Of a stretch of 64,000 bases of DNA, positions 8,997 to 17,744 are shown one piece after another. The stretch lies in assembly GCA_005808475.1 (NCBI GenBank), contig SYLY01000273.1, positions 35,196 through 99,195 of the forward strand, written 5' to 3'. Source of the stretch: Acidobacteriota bacterium (GTDB lineage Bacteria; Acidobacteriota; Terriglobia; Bryobacterales; Bryobacteraceae). Numbering within the stretch: position 1 is the stretch's first letter; every line of letters begins with the position of its first letter. Both the position numbers and the translations under genes were made by a program. A model generated the notes under the pieces. The model was given only the letters and a program-made list of their open reading frames with translations, was not told where the DNA came from and did no database searches.

Positions 8997-9005
8997 GGGT
9001 GATCC

Positions 9006-9500
9006 TTATTCGTTGTATGCGACGATAGCTTCGAACAGGTCGCGAAACCGCTCGTAGCCGCGGGTCTCGTTCTTGCGGGTGACTTGGAGGAGCAGCCGCT
9101 CCAGGCTATCCATGCCGCGCAACGAGTGGCGCGCGATGGTATAAGCCAGCCGGGCGCGCAGCATCACGAACTCGTGCTGACGGTCGGTTTCGGCCGTGCG
9201 GCAGGCCCGGCGGACGGCATTGTAGAAGCGGCGAAGCTGGCTCTTGGTGCCGGAATCCATGTCGCGCAGGCGCGCCACCACGAGGTGGGCCTGGTTGTCG
9301 AGGTAGAGCGGATCGCCGATCAGCTTGTCCAGATCGATCTCGCTGAAGCCGCCATCGGGGCGGCCGCCGCGGTCTCCCCGGTCTCCGCGATCTCCCCGAT
9401 CGCGCCCGTGGTCCCGCCCGCCGCCGCCCGGGCGTCCTCCCGGGTCCCTCGGTCCGCGGTCCGGCCGGCCTTCATGTTTCGGTTTTTGTTCGTCAGCCAT
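9006..9500 (-). CDS. csm2: Type III-A CRISPR small subunit Csm2 with Arg/Gly-rich N-terminal tail
   Basis: A 164-residue protein. Residues about 55-164 look like the usual all-helical Csm2 small subunit (VVARLRDMDSGTKSQLRRFY, then LRARLAYTIARH, then LFEAIVAYN), which lines the filament along the crRNA-target duplex. Residues 1-50 are an unusual low-complexity tail rich in Arg, Gly and Asp, with tandem units such as RDRGDRGDRGDRGG. Typical Csm2 proteins are about 110-150 residues and lack such a tail. The gene lies 20 bases downstream of cas10. The tail may bind RNA or promote condensation; that is inference. Confidence 0.85.
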   Translation of the reverse strand: MADEQKPKHEGRPDRGPRDPGGRPGGGGRDHGRDRGDRGDRGDRGGRPDGGFSEIDLDKLIGDPLYLDNQAHLVVARLRDMDSGTKSQLRRFYNAVRRACRTAETDRQHEFVMLRARLAYTIARHSLRGMDSLERLLLQVTRKNETRGYERFRDLFEAIVAYNE

Positions 9501-9520
9501 GCGACATCCTCAAACGATCG

Positions 9521-10933
9521 TCAAGCGTCCATCGACATCCGCGCCCAGGCGACGGCCACCAGGCCGGCGGGACGCAACTTCACCTGGGTGGGGCTCCGCC
9601 CGATCATGTCTCCGATGAGCGACGCCTGGAGCTTTTGCAATTCGCGATCCTTGTGCGCGCCGAGCGCCGAGCCCAGGCGGCGATGATAACGCCACGGGCG
9701 GTCCGGCCGCGTCTGTGAGGGCTTCTCGCGGTAGAAGCCTCCCAATTCCTCGAGAAACTCCGGCGGACAACCGAAGTCGCGCACCATGCGGAGCAGCGTG
9801 TCCTTCAGCGTTCCGGCGTGCGTCAACTGGCGCCATTCCAGCGTCTTGCCGAAAACGTGGAGGCAGTCCTTGCCCTCCGTCTTGGCCGCATCCAGATTGC
9901 GGCCCGCCTCTTCGTACACGAAGGCGAACGGCGTGTCGATCTCCGAAGCCACCTCGAGCGACATCGTGATGGTCTTCGCTTCCGGTCCGGGCAAAGTCTC
10001 CAGATGCGCCTCGGCGAATCGCTGAAAGAGCCGCTGCACTTCGCGAGCCAACAGCAGAAGCGCGTCCCAGGAGCCGTAGACGGCGAAATCGTCGCCGCCC
10101 GAATAGAGAATGGAAACCTTGCGCCAATACTCGGGCAGCGAGCAGGCGACCTCGAGTTCGCCCGCGAAGAACTGCTTGAACAGCACCGAAAGCTGGACGT
10201 GTTCCTCGATCGAACCCAGCCGCCGCAGACGCACGCCGAACGCATCCACGTCGCCGCGAAGCACGCCCCACGCCCGGCGCCCGGAAGCGCGGCTCGCCAG
10301 CGCGTCCAGCGGCGCGGGTGAAGCTCCATCGCCGGAGAGCGCGGCATGCCGGGCCAGCGGAATCGTGCCCGCGCCCGATCCGGCCGGCCATCGATACTTG
10401 CCGGGGCTCGTCAGCACTTCGTCCGGCGCCTCGGGCGACCAGCCGAAGCAATCGGCCGCGCGCACCCGGGCTCCGAAATCCGCGAACCAGGCGTCGGAGT
10501 TCGACTCCACGGCGTCGAATGGAGCGAACGCGCCCTCCGCCGTCGCGGCCCGCTCGGGATTGAGCCGCCGAGCCATCTCGTCGGTCAGGCGCCGTCGCAC
10601 CACGATCCAGTCGCCGAGGTTCTCCGTGGCCGCCCACGCGAGCGAAAGCCGTCCCTCCGATCGAGCCGACACGGCGGCGGCGGCGCGCTCGAGAAACTCC
10701 CCCGCGGCCGGCAGCGACTCGGCGGGCAATACCAGAAGGAATCCACCTCCGCCGCTCGATCCCAGCAGGATCTGGGCCAGTCCGATCTCGGAAAGCAGGG
10801 CTCGCGGCAGCACTTCCGCCAGCAACGACACCCACAGGGAACGGCCCACGGCGACCGCTTCGCCGGCCTGGCCCGACGGCGCCAAAACGAAGGGTTCGAT
10901 CCCTATCAGTTTGCCTTGGAGGAAGATCTGCAC
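9521..10933 (-). CDS. cas10: Type III-A CRISPR large subunit Cas10/Csm1, HD-less, GGDD intact
   Basis: A 470-residue Cas10, much shorter than typical Csm1 proteins of about 750-850 residues. There is no N-terminal HD nuclease domain: the protein begins MQIFLQGKLIGIEP. The first usable start is GTG at 10933, because a TAG lies in frame five codons upstream. The cyclase-type palm domain is complete: GVLRGDVDAFG (about 223-233) supplies the first metal-binding aspartates and YSGGDDFAVYG contains GGDD at 279-282. So ssDNA cleavage is predicted absent and cyclic-oligoadenylate synthesis retained. It is the first gene of the csm operon and is divergent from the SEC-C gene at 11015. Confidence 0.9.
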   Translation of the reverse strand: MQIFLQGKLIGIEPFVLAPSGQAGEAVAVGRSLWVSLLAEVLPRALLSEIGLAQILLGSSGGGGFLLVLPAESLPAAGEFLERAAAAVSARSEGRLSLAWAATENLGDWIVVRRRLTDEMARRLNPERAATAEGAFAPFDAVESNSDAWFADFGARVRAADCFGWSPEAPDEVLTSPGKYRWPAGSGAGTIPLARHAALSGDGASPAPLDALASRASGRRAWGVLRGDVDAFGVRLRRLGSIEEHVQLSVLFKQFFAGELEVACSLPEYWRKVSILYSGGDDFAVYGSWDALLLLAREVQRLFQRFAEAHLETLPGPEAKTITMSLEVASEIDTPFAFVYEEAGRNLDAAKTEGKDCLHVFGKTLEWRQLTHAGTLKDTLLRMVRDFGCPPEFLEELGGFYREKPSQTRPDRPWRYHRRLGSALGAHKDRELQKLQASLIGDMIGRSPTQVKLRPAGLVAVAWARMSMDA

Positions 10934-11014
10934 GGATATGGGCCAGTTCTAAGCGTGAGGTCGAATTGATCAATGTAGCAGGAATGGGGTCGAACCCGCT
11001 ATCTTCGAAGGCGG

Positions 11015-13531
11015 ATGATATTTCCCACCATCGAACTTCAGAAGCGCTTCCTGGCGGAGTTCGGCCCGGGCCACAGCGCCGAGGAGAAAGTGGAGGACGG
11101 CCGCCGGATGGCCGCCGTCGATCCTTGGCGCGGGGAGGGATGGGCGTTGCAGTGCATCTCCTTGCTCCAACTCGGAAAACCCGAAGAGGCGGAAGCCGTG
11201 TGCTGGAAGGCGCTCGAGTTCCTTCCCGTCTCCGGACCTACGTTCCTGGATGCGATGGAGGTGGTTCAGCGGAGAGGCGGTCCAATGGACTTGGCCTTGG
11301 GATTGACCGAACTGGCCGTCCACCACTTCACCGCCTTGGACTCCGTGTCGCCGGGCCTCCAAGAAGCGGTGGGAGATTTGCTCGAGCATGCGGGAGGGAA
11401 TCGCCAGGATCCCGCGGCGTTCATCGCCCTTCGGGAGCTGCTCCGGAGCCGGATGGACGGCGAATCCCCGCGGGTGAAGGCCCGCCTCGAACCATATCGC
11501 GTTCTGGCCGCCCTGACCCCGGAGACGCACGGCTTCCCCGGTCCCGGCGCGCTCGAAGCGGTTCGAGCGGACCCGTCGCGGTACGCTCCGCTCCTCATGT
11601 CCGCGCTGCGGCAATGGGGCCGGACCTTCATAGTGGCGGACTCGCTGGCGGCGCCCGGATGCGTGTACGCGGCCCTGCTAGGAGAGGCCGGCGGACCGGA
11701 CTGCATCGCCGAACTGCTCGCGTTGCTGGATTGCGCGGATCTCGATGTCAGGATGCATTTCAATTGGGCGGTCTGGCGGCTTGGCGCGAGATTCCCCGGG
11801 CAAGCGGCCGCTGCCATCGACTCGCTGCTGCCGCCCCGAGCCTTGACCCAGGCCGCCATCTTCGCGGAACAACTCCAGCATCTGCCCGGCGGTGTGGCGC
11901 TGCCGGTGCTGCGGCGCCTCGCCGCGGATGGGGACCGCTTCGCCGGCGAGGACAGCGATGGAATTCTCCCGGTATTGCTCGAAAGCGGTTTCCGGGCTCA
12001 CGGAGCCGATGGAGCGGCGGAAGCCGCCGCGTTGCGGGCGCGGACCACTCCGGTCGAGAACTTCCTGCCTCTCTTCGAGCAGGGGGGCCTCACCGAAATC
12101 GCCATCGAGGACATTCTCGAACGGCGGGCTCTGTTCGGGTCGCCCGAGGAGAAGGGGCCCGTCCGCCCGGGCCGCAACGAGCCTTGCTGGTGTGGCAGCG
12201 GCAAGAAGTACAAGCGCTGCCACCTGGCTTCCGACGAGGAGGGCGTTCCGGAGCCCGATTCCTCCACCATGGGTCGGGACGGCGAAATCGGGAGGCTAAG
12301 GAACGATCCGATGGTCAAACGGATCACCGGCGAAATCATCCGGTTTTCCACCGAGTCCTATCTGGACGTCCGTACCCAGAGACGCGCCGTGGGGAGCTAT
12401 TTCGAGGCCGCCGGCGGCCTCCCCGAACCGGACAGGCAGGCGGAACTCATGCCGTGGCTGATCTACGACTTCAGGCCCTCCCCGGGGAAGCGAACCGCGG
12501 CCGAGGAGTTCGTGCATCGCAACCGGTCACGGCTGAGCGAAGAGGAGGCGGCCGTGGCGGACGCTCTCGCCAAGTCCGAGTTCGGCCTGTTCGAGTGTCT
12601 CTCTGTCCGCGAGGATGCGGGAGTGGAACTCGGCAACATGATCACCCGCGACACCGTCTTTGTTCACGACCGGTCGATGTCCCGGGACATTGTGGTCTGG
12701 GACGCGCTGTTCGCCCGGATTGCCCGGCTGCCGCGCTGGAACGAATTCGCCGGCGACGGCGTCCCCGTTTCGCGCGACCGCGTGGACGCGCTGCTCGAAT
12801 CGATCTCGGCGGAGGCGTCCCGCGCGGGAGTTCCCGACGCCACGTGGCTTCGAACGAACGCGCCTGCCGCGGCGCGGTTGAACTCCGCGAAAGGCCGGCC
12901 ATCGCGCGCTCCAAAGTTGGTCAATTACGACGGCGATCCTCTCGAGTTCGTCTCGGCTACGTTCGATCTGATCGATGAAACGGCTGTCCGCGAGGCGTTG
13001 GAGCGGGGGCGGGACATCGAGAAGGGTGGGGCGGCGAACTCCCTGAGTTGGCTGACTCCCGAAGATGGGCCCGCCAATCAAGCGGGTGGACGAACGGTGC
13101 TCGGCGGCATCTTCTTCGAGGATGGACGGTTGCGGCTCGATTGCAACTCCCGTAAGCGCATCGAGCGGGGAAAGCGGATGCTCGCCGAACTCGCCGGAGG
13201 CTGGCTGCGGCCGCTCGGCGAGACGGTGAAGTCCATTGAGGACGCCATGCGGGAATCGAAAGAGCAGGGCGCTCCGCCGCCCCAGGCGATCGATCCCGAA
13301 CTGGCGGACAAGATCGTGCGCGAGCATCAGGCGCGGCACTATGCGGAGTGGCCGGATACGCCGCTTCCCGCGCTCGACGGCCGGACCCCGCGGCAATCGG
13401 CGAAATCGAAAACCGGCCGCGCCCAACTGGAGAAGCTGCTTCGCGAGATGGAGTGGCGCGAGGCGCGCGCCGTCAAGTCCGGCAAACCCGCCTTCGACTT
13501 CGGCATTCTCCGCAAGAAACTCGGCATGTAG
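11015..13531 (+). CDS. Large SEC-C motif protein with TPR/HEAT-like N-terminus
   Basis: An 838-residue cytoplasmic protein. The N-terminal third contains helical repeats resembling TPR (WALQCISLLQLGKPEEAEAV). A zinc-binding SEC-C motif lies at about residues 383-408 (GRNEPCWCGSGKKYKRCHL; the C-x-C and C-H ligands are visible). The remaining 430 residues have no family I can name. The zinc motif of SecA is the founder example, but SEC-C is widespread in proteins of unknown function. The gene is divergent from cas10, with 81 bases between the starts, so the two transcripts may share regulation. Length and composition are uniform with neighbours and no break is seen. Confidence 0.75.
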   Translation: MIFPTIELQKRFLAEFGPGHSAEEKVEDGRRMAAVDPWRGEGWALQCISLLQLGKPEEAEAVCWKALEFLPVSGPTFLDAMEVVQRRGGPMDLALGLTELAVHHFTALDSVSPGLQEAVGDLLEHAGGNRQDPAAFIALRELLRSRMDGESPRVKARLEPYRVLAALTPETHGFPGPGALEAVRADPSRYAPLLMSALRQWGRTFIVADSLAAPGCVYAALLGEAGGPDCIAELLALLDCADLDVRMHFNWAVWRLGARFPGQAAAAIDSLLPPRALTQAAIFAEQLQHLPGGVALPVLRRLAADGDRFAGEDSDGILPVLLESGFRAHGADGAAEAAALRARTTPVENFLPLFEQGGLTEIAIEDILERRALFGSPEEKGPVRPGRNEPCWCGSGKKYKRCHLASDEEGVPEPDSSTMGRDGEIGRLRNDPMVKRITGEIIRFSTESYLDVRTQRRAVGSYFEAAGGLPEPDRQAELMPWLIYDFRPSPGKRTAAEEFVHRNRSRLSEEEAAVADALAKSEFGLFECLSVREDAGVELGNMITRDTVFVHDRSMSRDIVVWDALFARIARLPRWNEFAGDGVPVSRDRVDALLESISAEASRAGVPDATWLRTNAPAAARLNSAKGRPSRAPKLVNYDGDPLEFVSATFDLIDETAVREALERGRDIEKGGAANSLSWLTPEDGPANQAGGRTVLGGIFFEDGRLRLDCNSRKRIERGKRMLAELAGGWLRPLGETVKSIEDAMRESKEQGAPPPQAIDPELADKIVREHQARHYAEWPDTPLPALDGRTPRQSAKSKTGRAQLEKLLREMEWREARAVKSGKPAFDFGILRKKLGM

Positions 13532-13552
13532 CGGTTGCGATAGGATGTCGCC

Positions 13553-15517
13553 ATGGCATCCGCATCCAGACGAGGTTTTCTGCAAACGGCCGGCGGCGTG
13601 GCCGCTGGAACCACCGCTCCCGCCGAAGCCGCGGCGCAAACCACGCCCGCGGCCAAACCCTACCGCCGTACTCGATTCTCGCCGAAGGGCGCGCCCCGAA
13701 AGCTGTCGGCGAATCTCTGGCTGTTCGAGGACACTTGCAATGTGTTCGTCGTCCAGGACGGCGCTCGATGCGTCCTCGTCGACTTCGGTTCGGGCAAGGT
13801 CCTCGACCATCTCGGCGCGATGGGCATCTCCCAAGTGGACTGGATCCTCCATACGCACCACCATCGCGATCAGTGCCAGGGCGACCACAAGGCCTCCGCG
13901 CGCCGCATCCCCATTGCCGTGCCCGCGCACGAGAAGCACCTGTTCGCCGATGCCCGCAACTTCTGGCGCAACCGCCGCGTGTTCCATCTTTACTACGTCC
14001 GCAACGACTTCAACACGCTCGCCGAGGACGTGCCTGTCGCCAACGCGCTACAGGACTACTCGACCTTGAAGTGGGGCCGCCACTCGTTCTTCGTGCTGCC
14101 CACGCCGGGACACACGCTCGGCTCGATCAGCCTCATCGCGGACATCGACGGCAGGAAAACCGCCTTCACCGGCGACCTGATTCACTCGCCCGGGAAGATC
14201 GTGAACCTGTTCGACACCCAGGTGAACTACGGCGGATCGGAAGGTATCGACCTCGGTATCTTTTCGCTCGCCCGGCTGGAAGAAGCCAAGCCGGAACTGG
14301 TGTGCCCCTCCCACGGCGATCCTTTGCCCGATCCGGCGGCGGGCATTCGCCAGACGATCGAGCGGCTCACCGATTACTATAAATTCCAGACCGGCAACAA
14401 TCCGGCGGAAGAAGGCCGGCCGCAGGTGGTGAGCCGTCATCTGCTATGCCACTACACCACCACGTCGTCCTTCTACGCGATCGTCTCGCAATCGGGCAAG
14501 GCGTTGTTCATCGACTACGGATCGGCTTCCGGCATGCACTTCGGCAACTTCGAAAGAGCCACCGCGCCCACTGACCGCATCCGGTTCCAGGAGCACTCCA
14601 TCGACCGGTTGAAGCGCGACTTCGGCTTGAAGACCGTCGACGTGGCCATGCCGAGCCACATGCACGACGATCACATGAACGGATTCCCGCACCTGAAGCG
14701 CCATCACGCCTGCAAGGTCTGGTGCTACGAGAACATGGTCGACGTGTTCCAGAATCCGCGAGGCTACAATCTCGGCTGCATTCTCGGCGAGCCGTTCCGC
14801 GTGGACCGCGCGTTCAAGGACGGCGAACGGTTCAGCTGGGAGGAGTTCGACTTCGAGATCAAGCACTCGCCGGGCCACACCGAACATCAGATGGCGCTGT
14901 TCACCACCATCGATGGCAGGAAGATCGCGTTCACCGGGGACGCGTTCTTTCCGAATCCGCGGAACGACGGCACGCTGCGGCACAACCTGATCTTCCGCAA
15001 CCACGTCGAGAACGACAGCCACTTGAAGAGCGTGCGCAACCTGATCGAGCGCGAGCCCGACACGATCTGTCCCGGCCACGGGCAGCCGTATCCGGTGGAC
15101 CGCTCGATCCTGCTCGCCACCGAGGCGAAGTTTCGCAAGCAGCAGAGCTTCTTCCGCGACCTGCTCCCCGATGGCGAAATCGACTACGGCCTGGACCCGA
15201 GTTGGGTGCGGCTGTACCCATACCAGATGCTGATCGCGCCCGGCGAAAGCCAGAAGCTGGAAGTCCACGTGCGCAACTATTGGGCCGAGCCGATGAAGCT
15301 GGAAGTTGCGCTGACGGCTCCGGGCGAATGGACCGTGTCGCCGGAGTCGATGACGATCGAAGTGCCGCCCCAAGGCAGTGCGCACCGGCACATCGAGATC
15401 TCGATTCCGCGCGGATGGACGGCGCCGGGGCCGCGATTCGCCATCGCGGCGGATGTGGTGAGGAACGGCAAGTATCTCGGCCAGATCACCGAGGCGGTAG
15501 TGGATATGAAGGGCTGA
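13553..15517 (+). CDS. Tat-exported protein with two metallo-beta-lactamase domains
   Basis: A 654-residue protein starting with a twin-arginine signal (SRRGFLQTAGG, then an Ala-rich stretch). Two MBL-fold domains follow. The first, about residues 50-280, has THHHRDQCQGDH, the HxHxDH motif with Gln in the last place, and later GHTLGSISLI. The second, about 300-540, has the canonical SHMHDDHMNG, then SPGHTEHQ and FTGDAFFPNP. The C-terminal 100 residues resemble a beta-sandwich (LEVHVRNYWAEPMKLEV). Periplasmic hydrolase, substrate unknown. It follows the SEC-C gene by 21 bases but probably has a different role. Confidence 0.8.
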   Translation: MASASRRGFLQTAGGVAAGTTAPAEAAAQTTPAAKPYRRTRFSPKGAPRKLSANLWLFEDTCNVFVVQDGARCVLVDFGSGKVLDHLGAMGISQVDWILHTHHHRDQCQGDHKASARRIPIAVPAHEKHLFADARNFWRNRRVFHLYYVRNDFNTLAEDVPVANALQDYSTLKWGRHSFFVLPTPGHTLGSISLIADIDGRKTAFTGDLIHSPGKIVNLFDTQVNYGGSEGIDLGIFSLARLEEAKPELVCPSHGDPLPDPAAGIRQTIERLTDYYKFQTGNNPAEEGRPQVVSRHLLCHYTTTSSFYAIVSQSGKALFIDYGSASGMHFGNFERATAPTDRIRFQEHSIDRLKRDFGLKTVDVAMPSHMHDDHMNGFPHLKRHHACKVWCYENMVDVFQNPRGYNLGCILGEPFRVDRAFKDGERFSWEEFDFEIKHSPGHTEHQMALFTTIDGRKIAFTGDAFFPNPRNDGTLRHNLIFRNHVENDSHLKSVRNLIEREPDTICPGHGQPYPVDRSILLATEAKFRKQQSFFRDLLPDGEIDYGLDPSWVRLYPYQMLIAPGESQKLEVHVRNYWAEPMKLEVALTAPGEWTVSPESMTIEVPPQGSAHRHIEISIPRGWTAPGPRFAIAADVVRNGKYLGQITEAVVDMKG

Positions 15518-15550
15518 GCCTCACCGGAATCGTACTTCCAGGGAGTGCCG

Positions 15551-15913
15551 TTACATCGCGCGGAGAGCGGCGGCGAACGATTCGAACTCCGTCGACTTGT
15601 CGTAAAATCCGCTGGCGCCCGCCCGCAACGCCCGCGTCCGGAACTCGGGCTCGGAGTGGTTGGTTAGAACGATCACCCGCGGCGAACCGGCATCCGGGTC
15701 CAGTGACGTCAGCACGTCCCAACCCGTGTCCGCGCGCAGTTGCAGATCTAGAATCACCAGCCCCGGGCGAGTTCGCGCGATCGCGGCGCGCGCGCCCTCG
15801 GCGGAATCCTCCGCGCCGGCGAGCGACAACCCCGGAATCGCCGCTATCAGTGCGATGAGCCGTTCTCGAATGCTCGGATTGTCCTCCACTAGTAGTACGG
15901 GAACCGAGTCCAT
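15551..15913 (-). CDS. Single-domain response regulator
   Basis: A 120-residue receiver domain with no output domain. Visible are the acidic pair in VLLVEDNPS, the phosphoacceptor aspartate in LVILDLQL, the conserved threonine in VIVLTNHS, and the lysine in FYDKSTEF. It therefore receives a phosphate but must act through protein contacts. No histidine kinase is adjacent. It is convergent with the MBL-domain gene, with a 33-base gap. Confidence 0.88.
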   Translation of the reverse strand: MDSVPVLLVEDNPSIRERLIALIAAIPGLSLAGAEDSAEGARAAIARTRPGLVILDLQLRADTGWDVLTSLDPDAGSPRVIVLTNHSEPEFRTRALRAGASGFYDKSTEFESFAAALRAM

Positions 15914-15991
15914 GATCTGACTCTACAGGCGGGAATCGAACGCCGGTATCGGACAATGCCCCGCTCTCGTGTAGGACAAACGCCGGCGGCG

Positions 15992-16819
15992 CTACCGCCG
16001 GGCCGCCGCCAGTTCCTTGCGCAGCCGGTCCACCTGCGCGTCCAGGGTATGCAACTGGCGCATGTCGTCCTCGGCAAGCATCACCGCGTTCTGGATGCGC
16101 GACAGATCCGTGCCCGCGGTGACCCCGGTCTCGCGCGGGTTGTTCTGGCGCAGGGCGACCGCGCGATACAGGTCGGTCAATTCGCGATAGCGGCGCAGCA
16201 GGTTCGCCAGGTACGTGCCTCTGCGGCGGGCCAGATCCTCGATCTCCTCTCCCAATTTGGCCAGGCGTTCGGCGCGTTTGGAGGATTCGGCGGCCTTGGC
16301 GGCCAACTCGCGATTGGCCGAATCGATGCGCACGGCGCGGTCGTTGCGGCCGCTCAACTCGGCCTCCATCGCCTGCGACACGCGGGTCGCGGTATCGAGC
16401 CGGTCCTGAAGGTCGCGCAACGACTCCCGATGCTTGTCCCGCTCCGCCTTCGCCGCCGCCGCCGCTTCCTCCGACTCGAGCAGCTTACGCTCCAGCTCCT
16501 GCTTCTCGCGCCGCGCCTCCGCCAGCCGCGCCTGCTTCTCGTCGAGCAGCTTCACCAATTCGTCGCGAGTCGCGGTATCCTCGCGAACCACGGTGGCCGG
16601 AACGGCCTTCTCCTTGGGTTTCTCCTCCGGAACCGGCTCGGGCTCGGGCCGCTCGGCCGCGGCGGCCGCCGCGCGTTGCAGTTCCGACTTCAGGTCTGCG
16701 TTCGCGGCCCGCAGTTCCGATGCCTCCTGCGAAGCCCGAATCAGGCCGGCCGCGTCGCGCCGCCACAGGATCGCCAACGCGGCCGCCAGGACCGTCAACG
16801 CCAACGACGCGATCTTCAT
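15992..16819 (-). CDS. Membrane-anchored coiled-coil protein
   Basis: A 275-residue protein starting at ATG 16819 with one N-terminal membrane segment (IASLALTVLAAALAILW), followed by an Ala/Glu/Pro/Lys-rich linker and long heptad-repeat coiled coil from about residue 75 to the end. A longer frame to 16891 exists but would run into the preceding gene and place the membrane segment internally. It lies 7 bases after the VWA-like gene and is the third gene of a minus-strand operon (Oar-like receptor, VWA-like protein, coiled coil). Function unknown; an envelope scaffold role is plausible. Confidence 0.7.
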   Translation of the reverse strand: MKIASLALTVLAAALAILWRRDAAGLIRASQEASELRAANADLKSELQRAAAAAAERPEPEPVPEEKPKEKAVPATVVREDTATRDELVKLLDEKQARLAEARREKQELERKLLESEEAAAAAKAERDKHRESLRDLQDRLDTATRVSQAMEAELSGRNDRAVRIDSANRELAAKAAESSKRAERLAKLGEEIEDLARRRGTYLANLLRRYRELTDLYRAVALRQNNPRETGVTAGTDLSRIQNAVMLAEDDMRQLHTLDAQVDRLRKELAAARR

Positions 16820-16826
16820 GGGTTCC

Positions 16827-17744
16827 TCACTTTCTGCCCGAGATTCTCTGGCGGTACCGAAGCGCGCCGCCTTCCCCCGCCAGTTCGACATCCCACTGGC
16901 GCGCCTTCCCCGGCGGAAGCTGGATCTCCAAGCTGCGATGGGACCCGATCGAGGCGAACGCCTGGTCGATCGCGGAGGGAATCTCCGCCACCGAACGGCA
17001 GAACACGGCCGTTCCGGCCGACGCGGTCGCGATCTCGAGCAGACCTGTCTGATACGCCTCGCTGATGCGGTCGCTCTGATAATTCAGGTGGACGATGAAC
17101 AGGGGCGTCTCAGCCGATCCCAGCGAGGCCGATAATCGCGAGATCTTCTCCTTCACCAGTCCTTCGGGAAACCGGCGGCTCATGTCGCGCGAATCGCCCG
17201 AGTTGACTACCGGATTCGTGAAATCCTCGCGGTAGTTGCCGATGCTGGAATCGGTGATGTACAAGATCGCGACGCGCACCGCGGACTTGGCCAGCACAGC
17301 GTCGCCGAGCTGCGCGGCCGTTTCCACGGTGTCGAGCAGACCGGCGCGTCCGCCGATGTTCAGGGCGCGGATGGTCTCGGCGAGCGGGCCGCGATCGGGG
17401 CTCGGGTCGGACAGTACGCGCAGCCCATCCTGCGCCCGCAGCAAGCCCACGTAGGCGTTGGGCGGCAGCTTGCCGGCCGCCGCGATCACGGCTTCCCGCG
17501 CCGGGTCGGCCTGCGCCAGATCGCCCGCCAGGTCCAGCACCAGCAGCATCATCAAATCGTCGTCCGGGCTCAGGGTTCGCGTCACCTTCGCCGGCTGTCC
17601 GTTGACCTTCGCCGACACCGGACCCGCCGGACTCCCATCGGACCAGTAGGGGACGCGGATCGCAGTCCGCGGTCCGATTTTCACCGGCGGATTCGCGGCC
17701 GGCGCGGCCGCCGCGAACAGGGCGAAGAGGGTCGCGGCTCGCAT
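16827..17744 (-). CDS. Exported VWA-like protein
   Basis: A 305-residue protein with a short signal peptide (MRAATLFALFAAAAPAA). The rest resembles the VWFA-related proteins common in acidobacteria: MMLLVLDLAGDLAQ corresponds to the first strand and metal-site region, VAILYITDSSIGN to the central strand and aspartate, and FIVHLNYQSD to the following strand. The canonical DxSxS motif is not intact (DLAGD), so metal binding is doubtful. Its ATG overlaps the TGA of the upstream Oar-like gene by one base, which implies coupled expression with an outer-membrane protein. Confidence 0.6.
   Translation of the reverse strand: MRAATLFALFAAAAPAANPPVKIGPRTAIRVPYWSDGSPAGPVSAKVNGQPAKVTRTLSPDDDLMMLLVLDLAGDLAQADPAREAVIAAAGKLPPNAYVGLLRAQDGLRVLSDPSPDRGPLAETIRALNIGGRAGLLDTVETAAQLGDAVLAKSAVRVAILYITDSSIGNYREDFTNPVVNSGDSRDMSRRFPEGLVKEKISRLSASLGSAETPLFIVHLNYQSDRISEAYQTGLLEIATASAGTAVFCRSVAEIPSAIDQAFASIGSHRSLEIQLPPGKARQWDVELAGEGGALRYRQRISGRK

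Noticed and set aside
8055..9002. 315-codon open frame on the plus strand across csm3/csm4
   Set aside because: Antisense to well-supported csm genes; composition is Arg/Ala/Gly-rich as in shadow frames.
5400..11014. CRISPR array near the csm genes
   Set aside because: No series of direct repeats with regular spacers was seen in the intergenic spaces, which are all shorter than 100 bases.
10934..11014. Possible upstream extension of cas10 to include an HD domain
   Set aside because: An in-frame TAG lies five codons before the GTG start and the divergent SEC-C gene begins 81 bases away, so there is no room.
11678..12223. Open frames antisense to the large SEC-C gene as separate genes
   Set aside because: No motifs or ribosome-binding sites; the sense frame has a clear zinc motif and runs for 838 codons.
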